Shown: positions 9,471-20,096 of the stretch, one piece after another
Layout: every line of letters begins with the position of its first letter
Position numbering within the stretch: position 1 is the first letter of the stretch
Source of the DNA: Allochromatium tepidum
GTDB taxonomy: Bacteria; Pseudomonadota; Gammaproteobacteria; Chromatiales; Chromatiaceae
Direction: 5' to 3'
Assembly: GCF_018409545.1 (NCBI RefSeq)
Contig: NZ_AP024563.1
Location: 416,501 to 480,500 of the forward strand
DNA length: 64,000 nucleotides
The notes under the pieces: model-generated
Seen by the model: the letters and a program-made list of their open reading frames with translations, nothing else
What the model was told of the DNA's origin: nothing
Database searches by the model: none
Translations under genes and position numbers: made by a program

Positions 9471-9505
9471 TTTGACATCCTCCCGCCCTGAAGGTCGGAT
9501 TCACA
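9471..9505. repeat. Possible IS200/IS605-type end remnant
   Basis: The stretch reads TTTGACATCCTCCC followed by a small imperfect hairpin (CCGCCC-TGAA-GGTCGG). This closely resembles the subterminal hairpin found at one end of tnpB-carrying IS200/IS605-family elements. No transposase or tnpB reading frame is nearby. It is either a decayed solitary end or chance. It falls upstream of the preferred start of the YfiR-domain gene. Confidence 0.35.
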
Positions 9506-9608
9506 ACGCACCCGCCGCGCGATTCCAGAGCCTATCCAGGGCGCAGACTACCGCATTCCGAGGCGGAGGCACGATGCGAACCCGTGTTCGGTGTCGGATG
9601 TGCCGGGC

Positions 9609-9926
9609 TCAAGCGGTCGGATCGATCCACACGCAGCCGTCCACGACCTTGACCGGAAAGACCCGGATCGGGCAGTCGGCCGGTTCGTCGAGCGGCTCGC
9701 CGGTCTCCAGACTGAAGCGGCTGCCGTGCAGCGAGCACTTGATCCGGTCGCCGTCGAGACAGCCGAAGGAGAGCGGATAGTCCTCGTGGCTGCAATTGTC
9801 TTCGACGGCATGATAACGCCCGGCGACGTGCGCGAGAATGACATCTCTCCCGGCGACCCTGACCTTGATGAATTTACCGTCGGGGATGGTATCGCAGGCG
9901 GCGACGGCGACGAAAGCATCCGACAT
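9609..9926 (-). CDS. Rieske [2Fe-2S] ferredoxin-like protein
   Basis: 105-aa soluble Rieske protein. The cluster ligands are complete: CSH at about residues 46-48 and CSLH at about 64-67, separated by the usual spacing. This size fits ferredoxin components of dioxygenases or NirD-like subunits, which pass single electrons. The ATG at 9926 overlaps the stop of the upstream TrpD2-like gene (ATGA), so the two are coupled. The longer frame from 10019 lies inside that gene and is not used. No oxygenase is nearby, so the partner is unknown. Confidence 0.88.
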   Translation of the reverse strand: MSDAFVAVAACDTIPDGKFIKVRVAGRDVILAHVAGRYHAVEDNCSHEDYPLSFGCLDGDRIKCSLHGSRFSLETGEPLDEPADCPIRVFPVKVVDGCVWIDPTA

Positions 9927-11035
9927 CAGCGCACCCTCCGCGCCGCGCGGCCCGAGTCGAGCACGTCGCGGACGCGATCGGCGGCCACTTCCAGCGAACG
10001 CTCGCGTCCCAGATGCCACAGGATGAGCGCCCCGGTGCAGACCAGGCTGTCGTAGGTCGGGCCCTTGGCCCCATCGAGCGCCGCCAGTCCGGCCTCAGCC
10101 GCCGCCTGAGCCGTGGCCTCGATATCGACCGCCACCGCAATCTCGTCGCCCGGTCGGGTGGTCTGGGGCAGATCCTCGGGCAGGGGCGCCGAGCGCACCG
10201 TCTGTTCGATGCCGAGCGCGGTCGGGTCGATCTCGAACGACTGTTCCTCGGAATGATGCTGATAGCTGAAGCAGACGCCCTGCTGCCGCAGCGAGGGGAT
10301 GACGCCGCCCTCGACGCCCCGGATCAGCAGCGCCGAGTCGAACCCGGCATGACGCGCGAGCATGGCATAGATGCGCGGATAGGGCTTGTGGACATAGCCC
10401 GTCACCAGATGGGTGTGCTTGCGCCCGTGGATGGGGCGCGCCAGCACCTCAGTCGTCGTGATGACCTGACGCTTGACGATGGTCGAGCGCAGGTCGACCA
10501 GGTTGTGCAGCGGGGCACAGAAGGCGCGCTGGTCGACATAGCTCCAGCCGAGTTCGGGATCGGCGAGGCGCTCGGCGGCCTCGACCGGCGTGAGATCGAC
10601 CGGCGCCCCGGCCGCCTCCAGCACATGCCGGTGGGTGACGCCGAACTTGGGACCGACCGCGTGCGCGCCATGACTGATACTCGCCACGCCGCATTCGGCC
10701 AGCAGCGGCATCAGGAAGGGCGCCGCCGGCAGACAGCGGTTGTAGCCGTCATAGGGATCGGCGATGTCGACCACATCGTCGACATCGGCGACCACATGGC
10801 CGGTGGCCTCGCGGATGGCGTCCAGCACGCCCTTCATCTCGTCGTCGGTCTCGCGCTTCATGCGCAGCGCGATCAGGAAGATCCCGGCCTGGACCGGATC
10901 GACCGCGCCGTCGAGGATGGCGCGCATTCCGGCGCGCGCCTCGTCGAGCGAAATGTCCTTGGAGAGTTCGGGGCCGGTGGCGATACGCTGGATGATCGAG
11001 CGCATCAGGGTCTTGGGGTCATCGGTCTGGGTCAT
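9926..11035 (-). CDS. TrpD2-like protein (anthranilate phosphoribosyltransferase family)
   Basis: 369 aa with the nucleoside-phosphorylase-type helical N-terminal domain and the larger alpha/beta domain of the TrpD family. The Gly-rich PRPP loop of true TrpD (GTGGD) reads ADPYDG here. This groups it with TrpD2/YbiB-like proteins rather than tryptophan biosynthesis. YbiB binds nucleic acid in E. coli; whether that holds here is unknown. The ATG at 11035 has a GGAGG ribosome site; the ATG 17 codons upstream does not fit as well. It is coupled by ATGA to the downstream Rieske gene, an unexplained pairing. Confidence 0.82.
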   Translation of the reverse strand: MTQTDDPKTLMRSIIQRIATGPELSKDISLDEARAGMRAILDGAVDPVQAGIFLIALRMKRETDDEMKGVLDAIREATGHVVADVDDVVDIADPYDGYNRCLPAAPFLMPLLAECGVASISHGAHAVGPKFGVTHRHVLEAAGAPVDLTPVEAAERLADPELGWSYVDQRAFCAPLHNLVDLRSTIVKRQVITTTEVLARPIHGRKHTHLVTGYVHKPYPRIYAMLARHAGFDSALLIRGVEGGVIPSLRQQGVCFSYQHHSEEQSFEIDPTALGIEQTVRSAPLPEDLPQTTRPGDEIAVAVDIEATAQAAAEAGLAALDGAKGPTYDSLVCTGALILWHLGRERSLEVAADRVRDVLDSGRAARRVR

Positions 11036-11120
11036 CGGGTTGTCCTCCAGGGAGTATGACTGTCGTCGTCGGTTCACTCGAAGCAAACCATATCGAGCAT
11101 TCGGGCGGCATTCTCAATAC

Positions 11121-12011
11121 TCAATCGCGGAAGCGCCGCTCCAGGTCGTCATAGGCGTCGATGCGCCGGTCGCGCAGAAAGGGCCAGAGCCGCCGCACCG
11201 GCTCGGTGAGCGTCAGATCGACCTCGGCGACCAGGAGCTTGGGCGCTTGGTCGTCGGCCTGGGCGAGGATCTCACCCTGGGGACCGCAGACGAAGGAGCT
11301 GCCCCAGAAGCGCGTCCCCGGCGTCAGACCGCTGGGGTCGGACTCGTAACCGACCCGGTTGCAGGCGGCCAGACTCAGACCATTGGCGATGGCGTGCCCG
11401 CGCTGGACGGTGATCCAGGACTGGATCCGACGTTGTTGTTCTTCGGGCATGTCGTTGGGATTGGCGCCGATACCGCTCGGTACGAGCAGGATCTGAGCGC
11501 CGCCGAGCGCCATGGCGCGCGCCGCTTCCGGAAACCACTGATCCCAGCCCATGAGCACGCCCAGGCGTCCCACGGCGGTGTCGATCGGATTGAAGCCCAG
11601 ATCACCGGGTGTGAAATAGAACTTCTCGTAACAGCCGGGCATGTCCGGGACGTGCATCTTGCGATAGATGCCCGCGAGCGCGCCGTCGGCGTCCAGGACC
11701 ACGGCCGTGCTGTGATAGAGACCGGGCGCGCGCTGCTCGAACACCGAGCCGACGATCACCAGTTGCAGCTCGCGCGCGAGCGCGCTCAGACGCTCGGTGG
11801 TCGATCCGGGGATGGACTCGGCCAGATCGAACAGATCCGGGTTCTCGGTCTGGCAGAAATAGGGACCGTTGTGCAGCTCCTGGAGCAGCACCAGCTCGCA
11901 GCCGCGGATCGAGGCGGCGCGGATGGCGGCCTCGCAGTCCTCCAGATTGGCGGCGGTGCTGCCCTGGTCGGATTGCTGGACGAGCGCGAGTGTCAGTGAC
12001 GAACGGGGCAT
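11121..12011 (-). CDS. N-carbamoylputrescine amidase homologue lacking the catalytic Cys
   Basis: 296-aa nitrilase-superfamily protein, full length and clearly AguB-like: LQELHNGPYF, IYRKMHVPD, EKFYFTPGD and the elbow WDQWFPEAARAM are conserved. AguB cleaves N-carbamoylputrescine to putrescine, CO2 and ammonia with a Glu-Lys-Cys triad. Glu45 and Lys118 are present. The position of the nucleophile, normally ICWDQW, reads MGWDQW here: Gly155, codon GGC at 11547-11549. A single base change from TGC explains it. The protein is thus a pseudoenzyme, a recent mutant or a sequence error. The start MPRSSLTLALVQQ fits the family; no agmatine deiminase gene is in view. Confidence 0.9.
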   Translation of the reverse strand: MPRSSLTLALVQQSDQGSTAANLEDCEAAIRAASIRGCELVLLQELHNGPYFCQTENPDLFDLAESIPGSTTERLSALARELQLVIVGSVFEQRAPGLYHSTAVVLDADGALAGIYRKMHVPDMPGCYEKFYFTPGDLGFNPIDTAVGRLGVLMGWDQWFPEAARAMALGGAQILLVPSGIGANPNDMPEEQQRRIQSWITVQRGHAIANGLSLAACNRVGYESDPSGLTPGTRFWGSSFVCGPQGEILAQADDQAPKLLVAEVDLTLTEPVRRLWPFLRDRRIDAYDDLERRFRD

Positions 12012-12147
12012 GGTGTCGAACCTCGGAATGTTTTGCTTCGGAGCGCAGCCTTGTTTATAACATCGCGCCGAACCTTCGGGGGGTCTACAAGAGCGGGCGC
12101 AGGCTGAGATTGGCCGGGACGCGATGTTTTCATGGGGCGCGAGACAC

Positions 12148-12927
12148 ATGGCCAATTTTCAGACACATCTCAATATCGGCATCCTCGTCAGTGCCGCCGC
12201 CACGCTCTCGCTGCATGTGGCCGGCTTCATCGAGCAGTCGCAGATGCCGGTCCTGTTCGCACTCGGCGTGGCCGGCAGTCTGCTGCCGGACATCGACCTG
12301 GAGCGCTCCAGGCCGACCGGACTGCTGTTCAACGTCCTGGGGGTCGTGCTGGCCTTCGCCGTCACTCTGCCGCTGACGGTGCGTTTTCAGCCGCTGGTGC
12401 TGGCGGCGATCTGGGGCACGGTCTTTCTGGCGGTGCGCTATGGCGTGCTGAAGGTCTTTTCGAGCTTCACCGTCCATCGCGGGGTCTGGCACTCCTGGCT
12501 GGCCGTCGCCGCCGTATCGATGGCGATGACCAATCTCGCCTACTGGGTGTGGGAGCACTCGGCCGAGCGTGCCTGGATCGCCGGTCTGATGGTCGGCCTC
12601 GGCTATCTGACCCATCTGGTGCTCGACGAATTTTCGAGCGTCGATCTGTTCAACGCCAAGGTCAAGCGCTCCTTCGGCACCGCGCTCAAGCCGATCAGCC
12701 TGAAATATCCCTGGAGCACCCTGGGCATGGCCGCTGTGCTCGCCGGCCTGATCTCGATAGCTCCGCCCGTGCGGACCGTGCTGGAGCGGTTCGACCTCGA
12801 CCCGCAGGCGACCCTGGCCGGGCTGGAGACCTGGCTGCGCGAGGCGGCGCACTGGGCGTTCGGTCATCTGAACGAATGGTGGGCGCAGTTGAGCCGGCAG
12901 CTTCCGCTAGAGCGGCTACGCGGCTGA
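12148..12927 (+). CDS. YdjM-like membrane-bound metal-dependent hydrolase
   Basis: 259-aa integral membrane protein of the YdjM/DUF457 family. It has the family's His/Asp pattern: QTHLNIG near the start, LLPDIDLE at about residue 48, HRGVWHSW at about 112 and HLVLDEF at about 155, interleaved with five or so hydrophobic helices. These residues suggest a metal site in the membrane. Physiological substrate is not known; E. coli YdjM is LexA-regulated. The ATG at 12148 (MANFQTH) matches family starts; the ATG at 12124 is eight codons upstream. It diverges from the amidase homologue. Confidence 0.8.
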   Translation: MANFQTHLNIGILVSAAATLSLHVAGFIEQSQMPVLFALGVAGSLLPDIDLERSRPTGLLFNVLGVVLAFAVTLPLTVRFQPLVLAAIWGTVFLAVRYGVLKVFSSFTVHRGVWHSWLAVAAVSMAMTNLAYWVWEHSAERAWIAGLMVGLGYLTHLVLDEFSSVDLFNAKVKRSFGTALKPISLKYPWSTLGMAAVLAGLISIAPPVRTVLERFDLDPQATLAGLETWLREAAHWAFGHLNEWWAQLSRQLPLERLRG

Positions 12928-13078
12928 CGGTGGCCGACGCGCGATGGCGCGCGGCGCTGTACTCAGGGGCTGGGGTGCGCTAGATTATCGACCCTTTGCC
13001 TCGCGGCGCTCGGTCGCGGGTCGACGACGCTAACACCAGCCTCCAGCAGGCGCGATTCAGACAAACGATCTCGGGGCT

Positions 13079-14038
13079 ATGGATCTCAACTTTCTCGACT
13101 TTGAACAACCCATCGCTGAGCTCGAGGCGAAGATCGAGGAGCTTCGGCTGGTCGGGCACGACAATGCACTCAACATCCAGGAGGAGATCGAGCGCTTGCA
13201 GGCCAAGTGCCGGACGCTGACCGAGTCGATCTTCTCCTCGCTCACACCCTGGCAGATCTCGCAGTTGTCGCGTCATCCGCAGCGTCCCTATCTGCTCGAC
13301 TACGTGCGGCGGATCTTCGACGAGTTCCACGAGCTGCACGGCGATCGCACCTTTGCCGATGATCCGGCCATCGTCGGCGGACTGGCTCGGCTCGACGGGC
13401 GTCCGGTCATGGTCATCGGGCATCAGAAGGGGCGCGACACCAAGGAGAAGATTCTGCGTAACTTCGGGATGCCGCGTCCCGAGGGCTATCGCAAGGCGCT
13501 GCGTCTGATGGAGATGGCCGAGCGCTTCCGGCTGCCGATCCTGACCTTCATCGACACGCCGGGCGCCTATCCGGGCGTCGGCGCCGAGGAGCGCGGTCAG
13601 AGCGAGGCGATCGCACGCAATCTGCGCGAGATGTCGCGTCTGCGCACGCCCATCCTCAGCACTGTGGTCGGGGAGGGCGGTTCGGGCGGTGCGCTGGCCA
13701 TCGGTGTGGGTGACTGGCTCGGCATGTTGCAGTTCAGCACCTACTCGGTGATCTCGCCGGAGGGTTGTGCCTCGATCCTGTGGAAGAGCGCCGACAAGGC
13801 GCAACTGGCCGCCGAGGCCATGGCCATCACCTCCGACAAGCTCATGGAACAGGGGCTGATCGACGAGGTCATCCAGGAGCCGTTGGGCGGCGCGCATCGC
13901 AACCCGGACGCCATGTCCAAGACGCTCAAGCAGGCGCTGCTGGCGCGTCTGGAGACGCTCGACAAGATCGACATGGATGCACTGATCGCGGCGCGTTACA
14001 AGCGTCTGATGGGCTTCGGGCGTTTCAAGGAAGCTTGA
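13079..14038 (+). CDS. accA: Acetyl-CoA carboxylase carboxyltransferase subunit alpha
   Basis: 319 aa, the normal length. AccA with AccD transfers CO2 from biotin-BCCP to acetyl-CoA, giving malonyl-CoA, the committed step of fatty acid synthesis. Typical segments are present: [11 protein letters not shown] at the start, [26 protein letters not shown] and [12 protein letters not shown], which builds an oxyanion hole. The start ATG at 13079 opens the conserved N-terminus. It lies 25 bp upstream of tilS in the same direction, a common accA-tilS pair in this class. Confidence 0.97.
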   Translation: MDLNFLDFEQPIAELEAKIEELRLVGHDNALNIQEEIERLQAKCRTLTESIFSSLTPWQISQLSRHPQRPYLLDYVRRIFDEFHELHGDRTFADDPAIVGGLARLDGRPVMVIGHQKGRDTKEKILRNFGMPRPEGYRKALRLMEMAERFRLPILTFIDTPGAYPGVGAEERGQSEAIARNLREMSRLRTPILSTVVGEGGSGGALAIGVGDWLGMLQFSTYSVISPEGCASILWKSADKAQLAAEAMAITSDKLMEQGLIDEVIQEPLGGAHRNPDAMSKTLKQALLARLETLDKIDMDALIAARYKRLMGFGRFKEA

Positions 14039-14063
14039 TCCGGGCGGTGGTGTCCGCAATGAC

Positions 14064-15545
14064 GTGACGAGCCTGTTTACGCCCGAAGCGTTGCTGGAGC
14101 GCCTCGCCCCCTTGGGCGCGGTCCCGCGTTACTGGATCGCCTACAGCGGCGGGCTGGATTCCAGTGTTCTGCTGGATGCCTTCGCCGCAATCCGCGAGCG
14201 GCTGGCGGGCGAAGACTCATCCGATCGGCTCATGGCCGTGCATGTCGATCATGGGCTGCAAGCGGCCTCGGCCGACTGGGCCGAACACTGTGCCGCGCAC
14301 TGTGCCGCGCTGAATATCCGGCTCCGGATCGAACGTCCGACCTCGGCACCCAACCCCGGCGGGAGCCTGGAAGCCTGGGCGCGCGAGGCGCGTTACGCCA
14401 GCTTCCGTCGTCTGCTCGCGCCGGGCGACCTCCTGCTCACCGCCCAGCATCGCGACGATCAGGCCGAGACCCTGTTGCTGGCGCTGTTGCGCGGCAGCGG
14501 GCCGCATGGACTGGCCGCCATGCCGGTCGTCGCCCCGCTCGGCGCCGGACGGCTCGTCAGACCCCTGCTCGACTTCAGTCGCCAAGCGCTCGTCGACTAT
14601 GCATACCGCCGGGAGCTCGACTGGATCGAGGATCCCAGCAACGATCACACCGCCTTCGACCGCAACTATCTGCGCCACCGCGTACTGCCGCTGTTGCGTG
14701 CGCGCTGGCCGTCGGCGGACGCGACCCTGTCGCGCAGTGCGCGCCATTGCGCCGAGGCCGCCGAACTGGTCGACCAGTACGCCGTTCGATCGCTCGCCGA
14801 AGCGCGCGGCGCCCGGCCGGGCGCGCTCTCACTGGCCGCGCTCGCGCGCCTCGACCGGCCGCTGCGCAAGGCCGTGGTTCGGCTCTGGCTGGTCGAACGT
14901 GGTTTCAGGCTACCGGATACGCGGCATCTCGACCGCCTGCTCGACGAGCTCCCCGCCGCCCGCGACGATGCCAATCCGTGCGTGGCCTGGAGCGGGTGCG
15001 AGGTGCGACGCTATCGCGGCGACATGCTGGCCTGTCGCCCGCTGCCGCCGCTGCCGAGTGAGACATGCATCCTCTGGCGCATCACCGGTGAGCACGGCAT
15101 CCTGGAACTGCCGGCGGGATTCGGGCGACTGGAGTGGCGCCGGCACCCTGGTTCCGGCTCGTCGGAGGCGCCTCCCACCCCGATGCGAGACCTCGACACT
15201 GCACCGTCATGCAAGGGTGCTATGAAGGCGGTCGAGCTCCGGGTTCGCTTCGGTCGGCTCGGCGACTCCTGCCGGAGTGCGGCGAACCGACCGCGCCGAG
15301 CGTTGAAAAAGCGCTTCCAGGAGGCCGGCGTCCCGGTCTGGCTCAGAGGTCGTCTGCCCCTGATCTTCCAGGGCGAACGGCTCATCGCCATCGCCGGGGT
15401 CGGTGTTTGTCATGGCCCCGCCGACGGGATCGGGCTAAGCTTGATTTTGTCATGGTCCGGATTTTCCTGGGAGCCGGATTGGCCCGGACTGCGACGATCG
15501 CTGAATGTCTGTGTTCCCGCAGACACCGGGGCCGGGAAAGCCTGA
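14064..15545 (+). CDS. tilS: tRNA(Ile)-lysidine synthetase
   Basis: 493 aa, longer than the E. coli enzyme (about 430). TilS attaches lysine to C34 of the CAU-anticodon isoleucine tRNA, which changes it from Met to Ile decoding. The ATP-binding loop SGGLDSS is at residues 28-34 and the central and C-terminal substrate domains follow, with RPLKK-like RRALKKRFQEAGVP near residue 412. A polar insertion of about 25 residues (about 363-390) interrupts the C-terminal domain, and there is a tail of about 35 residues past the usual end. The start is GTG at 14064, close behind accA. Confidence 0.93.
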   Translation: MTSLFTPEALLERLAPLGAVPRYWIAYSGGLDSSVLLDAFAAIRERLAGEDSSDRLMAVHVDHGLQAASADWAEHCAAHCAALNIRLRIERPTSAPNPGGSLEAWAREARYASFRRLLAPGDLLLTAQHRDDQAETLLLALLRGSGPHGLAAMPVVAPLGAGRLVRPLLDFSRQALVDYAYRRELDWIEDPSNDHTAFDRNYLRHRVLPLLRARWPSADATLSRSARHCAEAAELVDQYAVRSLAEARGARPGALSLAALARLDRPLRKAVVRLWLVERGFRLPDTRHLDRLLDELPAARDDANPCVAWSGCEVRRYRGDMLACRPLPPLPSETCILWRITGEHGILELPAGFGRLEWRRHPGSGSSEAPPTPMRDLDTAPSCKGAMKAVELRVRFGRLGDSCRSAANRPRRALKKRFQEAGVPVWLRGRLPLIFQGERLIAIAGVGVCHGPADGIGLSLILSWSGFSWEPDWPGLRRSLNVCVPADTGAGKA

Positions 15546-15632
15546 GATGTTCGTGTGGGGGTCGTGCGCGCCATCGAAATGGGCGGTCGCGGTCTTTGGA
15601 AAGACGACTTGGTTTATCGAGAGTGTGACGCG

Positions 15633-17474
<1,842 letters not shown>

Positions 17475-17519
17475 ACCTCCAGGGTTTCAAGTTGGATATC
17501 GATACTGAAGTGAGGACTG

Positions 17520-18179
17520 ATGAAGCAGGCTGTACATTCTCCAGACGCCACCCAGTGGCCGATCATCGAAGACCGGCTGTCCCAAGGCTGTGCCGCACTC
17601 GGTTTGACGCCGACGCCCGAGCAACGGGTGCGTCTGGTCGCCTTCCTCGGCCTGCTCGTGCGCTGGAACCAGGCCTACAACCTGACCGCCGTGCGCGATC
17701 CGCTGGAGATGGTCGCCAAGCATCTGCTCGACAGTCTGGCGATCGCGCCCTTCCTGTTCGGCGAGACGGTGCTCGATGTCGGCACCGGCGCCGGTCTGCC
17801 GGGACTGCCGCTGGCCATCCTCGCGCCCGAACGCCGTTTCTGGCTGCTCGACAGCAACAACAAAAAGGTCCGCTTCGTCCGTCAGGCGGTGCTCGAACTC
17901 GGCCTGACCAACGTCGAGCCGGTGCAGTCGCGCATCGAAACGTACCGACCGGGACGAAAATTCAGTACCATAGTCAGCCGCGCAGTGGCCGCCGAATCCG
18001 TGTTGCCCGTGCTGACCGCCGATCTCTGCGATCGACCGGGCCGGCTGCTGCTCATGAAGGGACGCGCAGACGAGGCGTCCGACGACACCGCCTGGGCCGC
18101 GCTCAACCCCAGCGTCCATCGTCTGACGATCCCCTTTCTCGATGCCCCACGTCATCTGATCGAACTCCGGAGTGACTGA
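17520..18179 (+). CDS. rsmG: 16S rRNA (guanine527-N7)-methyltransferase
   Basis: 219 aa, normal length. RsmG (GidB) uses S-adenosylmethionine to methylate G527 of 16S rRNA in the 30S subunit; its loss gives low-level streptomycin resistance in other bacteria. The SAM-binding motif VLDVGTGAGLPGLPLAIL is at about residues 82-99 and the RWNQAYNLTAVRD segment precedes it. It heads the rsmG-parA-parB block; the stop lies 7 bp before the parA ATG. Confidence 0.96.
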   Translation: MKQAVHSPDATQWPIIEDRLSQGCAALGLTPTPEQRVRLVAFLGLLVRWNQAYNLTAVRDPLEMVAKHLLDSLAIAPFLFGETVLDVGTGAGLPGLPLAILAPERRFWLLDSNNKKVRFVRQAVLELGLTNVEPVQSRIETYRPGRKFSTIVSRAVAAESVLPVLTADLCDRPGRLLLMKGRADEASDDTAWAALNPSVHRLTIPFLDAPRHLIELRSD

Positions 18180-18186
18180 GTCGACC

Positions 18187-18981
18187 ATGGTCAACATCAT
18201 CGCGATCGCCAACCAGAAGGGCGGGGTCGGCAAGACCACCACGGCGGTCAATCTCGCCGCCGCGCTGGCGTTCATGCGCCGTCGCGTGCTGCTGATCGAT
18301 CTCGATCCGCAGGGCAACGCGACCATGGGCTGCGGGGTCGACAAGCATCAGGTCGAGCATACGACCTGTGATCTGCTGCTGACCGAGGTGCCCATCGCCG
18401 ACTGTCTCCAGCGCGTCACCGAACCCGCGCCCGGATTCGACCTGCTGCCGTCCAACGCCGATCTGACCGCCGCCGAGGTCGGGCTGCTCGACTCGCCCGA
18501 CCGCGAGCAGCGCTTGAGCCGGGTACTGGCCACGGCGGTCGGGGCCTATGAGCTGGTCATCATCGACTGCCCGCCCTCGCTCAACATGCTCACGCTCAAT
18601 GCGCTGGTTGCGGCGCACGGCGTGCTGATCCCGATCCAGTGCGAGTATTACGCGCTCGAAGGGCTGTCCTCGCTGCTCGACACCATCGAACAGGTGCGCG
18701 AGAGCCGCAACGCCGGTCTGCGGATCGAAGGCATCCTGCGCACCATGCACGACCCGCGCAACAACCTGGCCAATCAGGTCTCGACCCAGCTCGTCACCCA
18801 TTTCAAGGATCAGGTCTACCGCACCATCATCCCGCGCAACGTCCGCGTGGCCGAGGCGCCCAGCCACGGTCAGTCGGCGCTGGTCTACGACCCGCAATCG
18901 CGCGGTGCGCTCGCCTATCTGGCGCTCGCCAGCGAGGTGCTGCGCCGTCACGAAAAACGCCGCCAGGCCGAAGCGGCCTGA
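18187..18981 (+). CDS. parA: Chromosome-partitioning ATPase ParA/Soj
   Basis: 264 aa. ParA is a DNA-binding ATPase that, with ParB bound to parS, separates the chromosome origins. The deviant Walker A motif KGGVGKTTTAVNL is at residues 10-22, LLIDLDPQGN follows, and the Walker B region is VIIDCPPSLNMLT. The ATG at 18187 opens MVNIIAIANQ; a GTG five codons upstream overlaps the rsmG stop and is a less likely alternative. It is followed by parB after 25 bp. The small N-terminus without a helix-turn-helix marks the chromosomal (type Ib-like) class. Confidence 0.97.
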   Translation: MVNIIAIANQKGGVGKTTTAVNLAAALAFMRRRVLLIDLDPQGNATMGCGVDKHQVEHTTCDLLLTEVPIADCLQRVTEPAPGFDLLPSNADLTAAEVGLLDSPDREQRLSRVLATAVGAYELVIIDCPPSLNMLTLNALVAAHGVLIPIQCEYYALEGLSSLLDTIEQVRESRNAGLRIEGILRTMHDPRNNLANQVSTQLVTHFKDQVYRTIIPRNVRVAEAPSHGQSALVYDPQSRGALAYLALASEVLRRHEKRRQAEAA

Positions 18982-19006
18982 TCCGGTCCAATCGATCCCA
19001 AGACGC

Positions 19007-19981
19007 ATGGACACGAGCGAACAGAAGAGCACGCCGCGCAAAAAAGGACTCGGGCGCGGACTCGACGCCCTGTTGGGTGCGGCCCGTCCACCGGTGCCGC
19101 GACTCGACCCGACCAGTGGTGAAACCCCGACGACGACCTCAGGTGCCGGCGCGAATCCGAACCCGAGTCCGATGCCCGTCGAAGCCGTCCGCCGTCTGCC
19201 GTTGGAGCACATCCAGCGCGGACGCTATCAGCCGCGACGCGACTTCGATCCCGAGGCGCTACGCGAGCTGGCCGACTCCATCCGCGCCCAGGGCGTGATC
19301 CAGCCGATCGTGGTGCGTCCGCTCGCCGAGCCGGGCGCGACCGGCGCGCGCTACGAGATCATCGCCGGTGAGCGCCGCTGGCGTGCCTCACAGCAGGCCG
19401 GACTCGCCGAGATCCCGGTCGTCGTCCGCGAGGTCGACGAGCGCACCGCCCTGGCCATCGCCCTGATCGAGAACATCCAGCGCGCCGACCTGAACCCGCT
19501 GGAAGAGGCCGGCGCACTCGAACGCCTGATCACCGAGTTCGACCTGACCCATCAGGACGTCGCCGAGGCGGTCGGCAAGTCGCGCGCCACGGTCAGCAAT
19601 CTGCTGCGTCTGCTGGAACTCAACGCGGATGTCAAGGAACTGGTGGCACAGTCTCAATTGGAGATGGGCCATGCGCGCGCTCTGCTCGGACTCAAGGGCG
19701 ACGTCCAGAGTCAGGCTGCGCATCAAGTGGTCGCCGCCGGGCTCTCGGTGCGCGAAACCGAACGTCTGGTACGCCGACTCCAGCAGGCCGACGAACCGCC
19801 GGGCGCGAACGCCAAACCGGCGCCGACGGACGATCCCGATATCCGCCGACTCCAGAACGACCTGACCGACCGGCTCGGTGCGCACGTCCGGATCCAGCAT
19901 GGCCAGCGCGGCTCGGGCAAGCTGGTGATCGCCTACAACACCCTGGATGAGCTCGATGGCATCCTGTCACGCATCCAGTGA
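19007..19981 (+). CDS. parB: Chromosome-partitioning protein ParB
   Basis: 324 aa. ParB is the CTP-dependent clamp that loads at parS and spreads along DNA. Visible parts: GLGRGLDALLG near the N-terminus, which touches ParA; RYQPRRDFD; the CTP-binding GERRWRA; the helix-turn-helix LTHQDVAEAVGKSRATVSNLLRLL at about residues 176-200; and a C-terminal dimerisation domain. A Pro/Thr/Asn-rich linker follows the ParA-contact helix. The ATG at 19007 begins the family N-terminus; the longer frame from 18905 overlaps parA. No perfect parS palindrome was seen in the window. Confidence 0.97.
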   Translation: MDTSEQKSTPRKKGLGRGLDALLGAARPPVPRLDPTSGETPTTTSGAGANPNPSPMPVEAVRRLPLEHIQRGRYQPRRDFDPEALRELADSIRAQGVIQPIVVRPLAEPGATGARYEIIAGERRWRASQQAGLAEIPVVVREVDERTALAIALIENIQRADLNPLEEAGALERLITEFDLTHQDVAEAVGKSRATVSNLLRLLELNADVKELVAQSQLEMGHARALLGLKGDVQSQAAHQVVAAGLSVRETERLVRRLQQADEPPGANAKPAPTDDPDIRRLQNDLTDRLGAHVRIQHGQRGSGKLVIAYNTLDELDGILSRIQ

Positions 19982-20023
19982 TACACCGATGCCGCACTTC
20001 TGGACGAACGGCGTTCACTGACG

Positions 20024-20052
20024 TTGACCCTGTGTTCACGAATATTTATAAT
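20024..20052 (+). promoter_or_regulatory. Sigma-70 promoter of the atp operon
   Basis: TTGACC at 20024-20029, a 17-bp spacer and a perfect TATAAT at 20047-20052 lie in an AT-rich patch between parB and atpI. This is 11 of 12 consensus positions with ideal spacing. Transcription would start near 20059, about 38 bp upstream of atpI, and read the whole ATP synthase operon. Confidence 0.8.
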
Positions 20053-20096
20053 TACGGGCTTGTGAGTGCCGAACCCGCACCACTCACGTCGATTCA

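Noticed and set aside
19982-20060. parS-like sequence near TGTGTTCACGAAT downstream of parB
   Set aside because: It lacks the TGTTTCACGTGAAACA symmetry; only half resembles the site. No parS was found in the window by eye.
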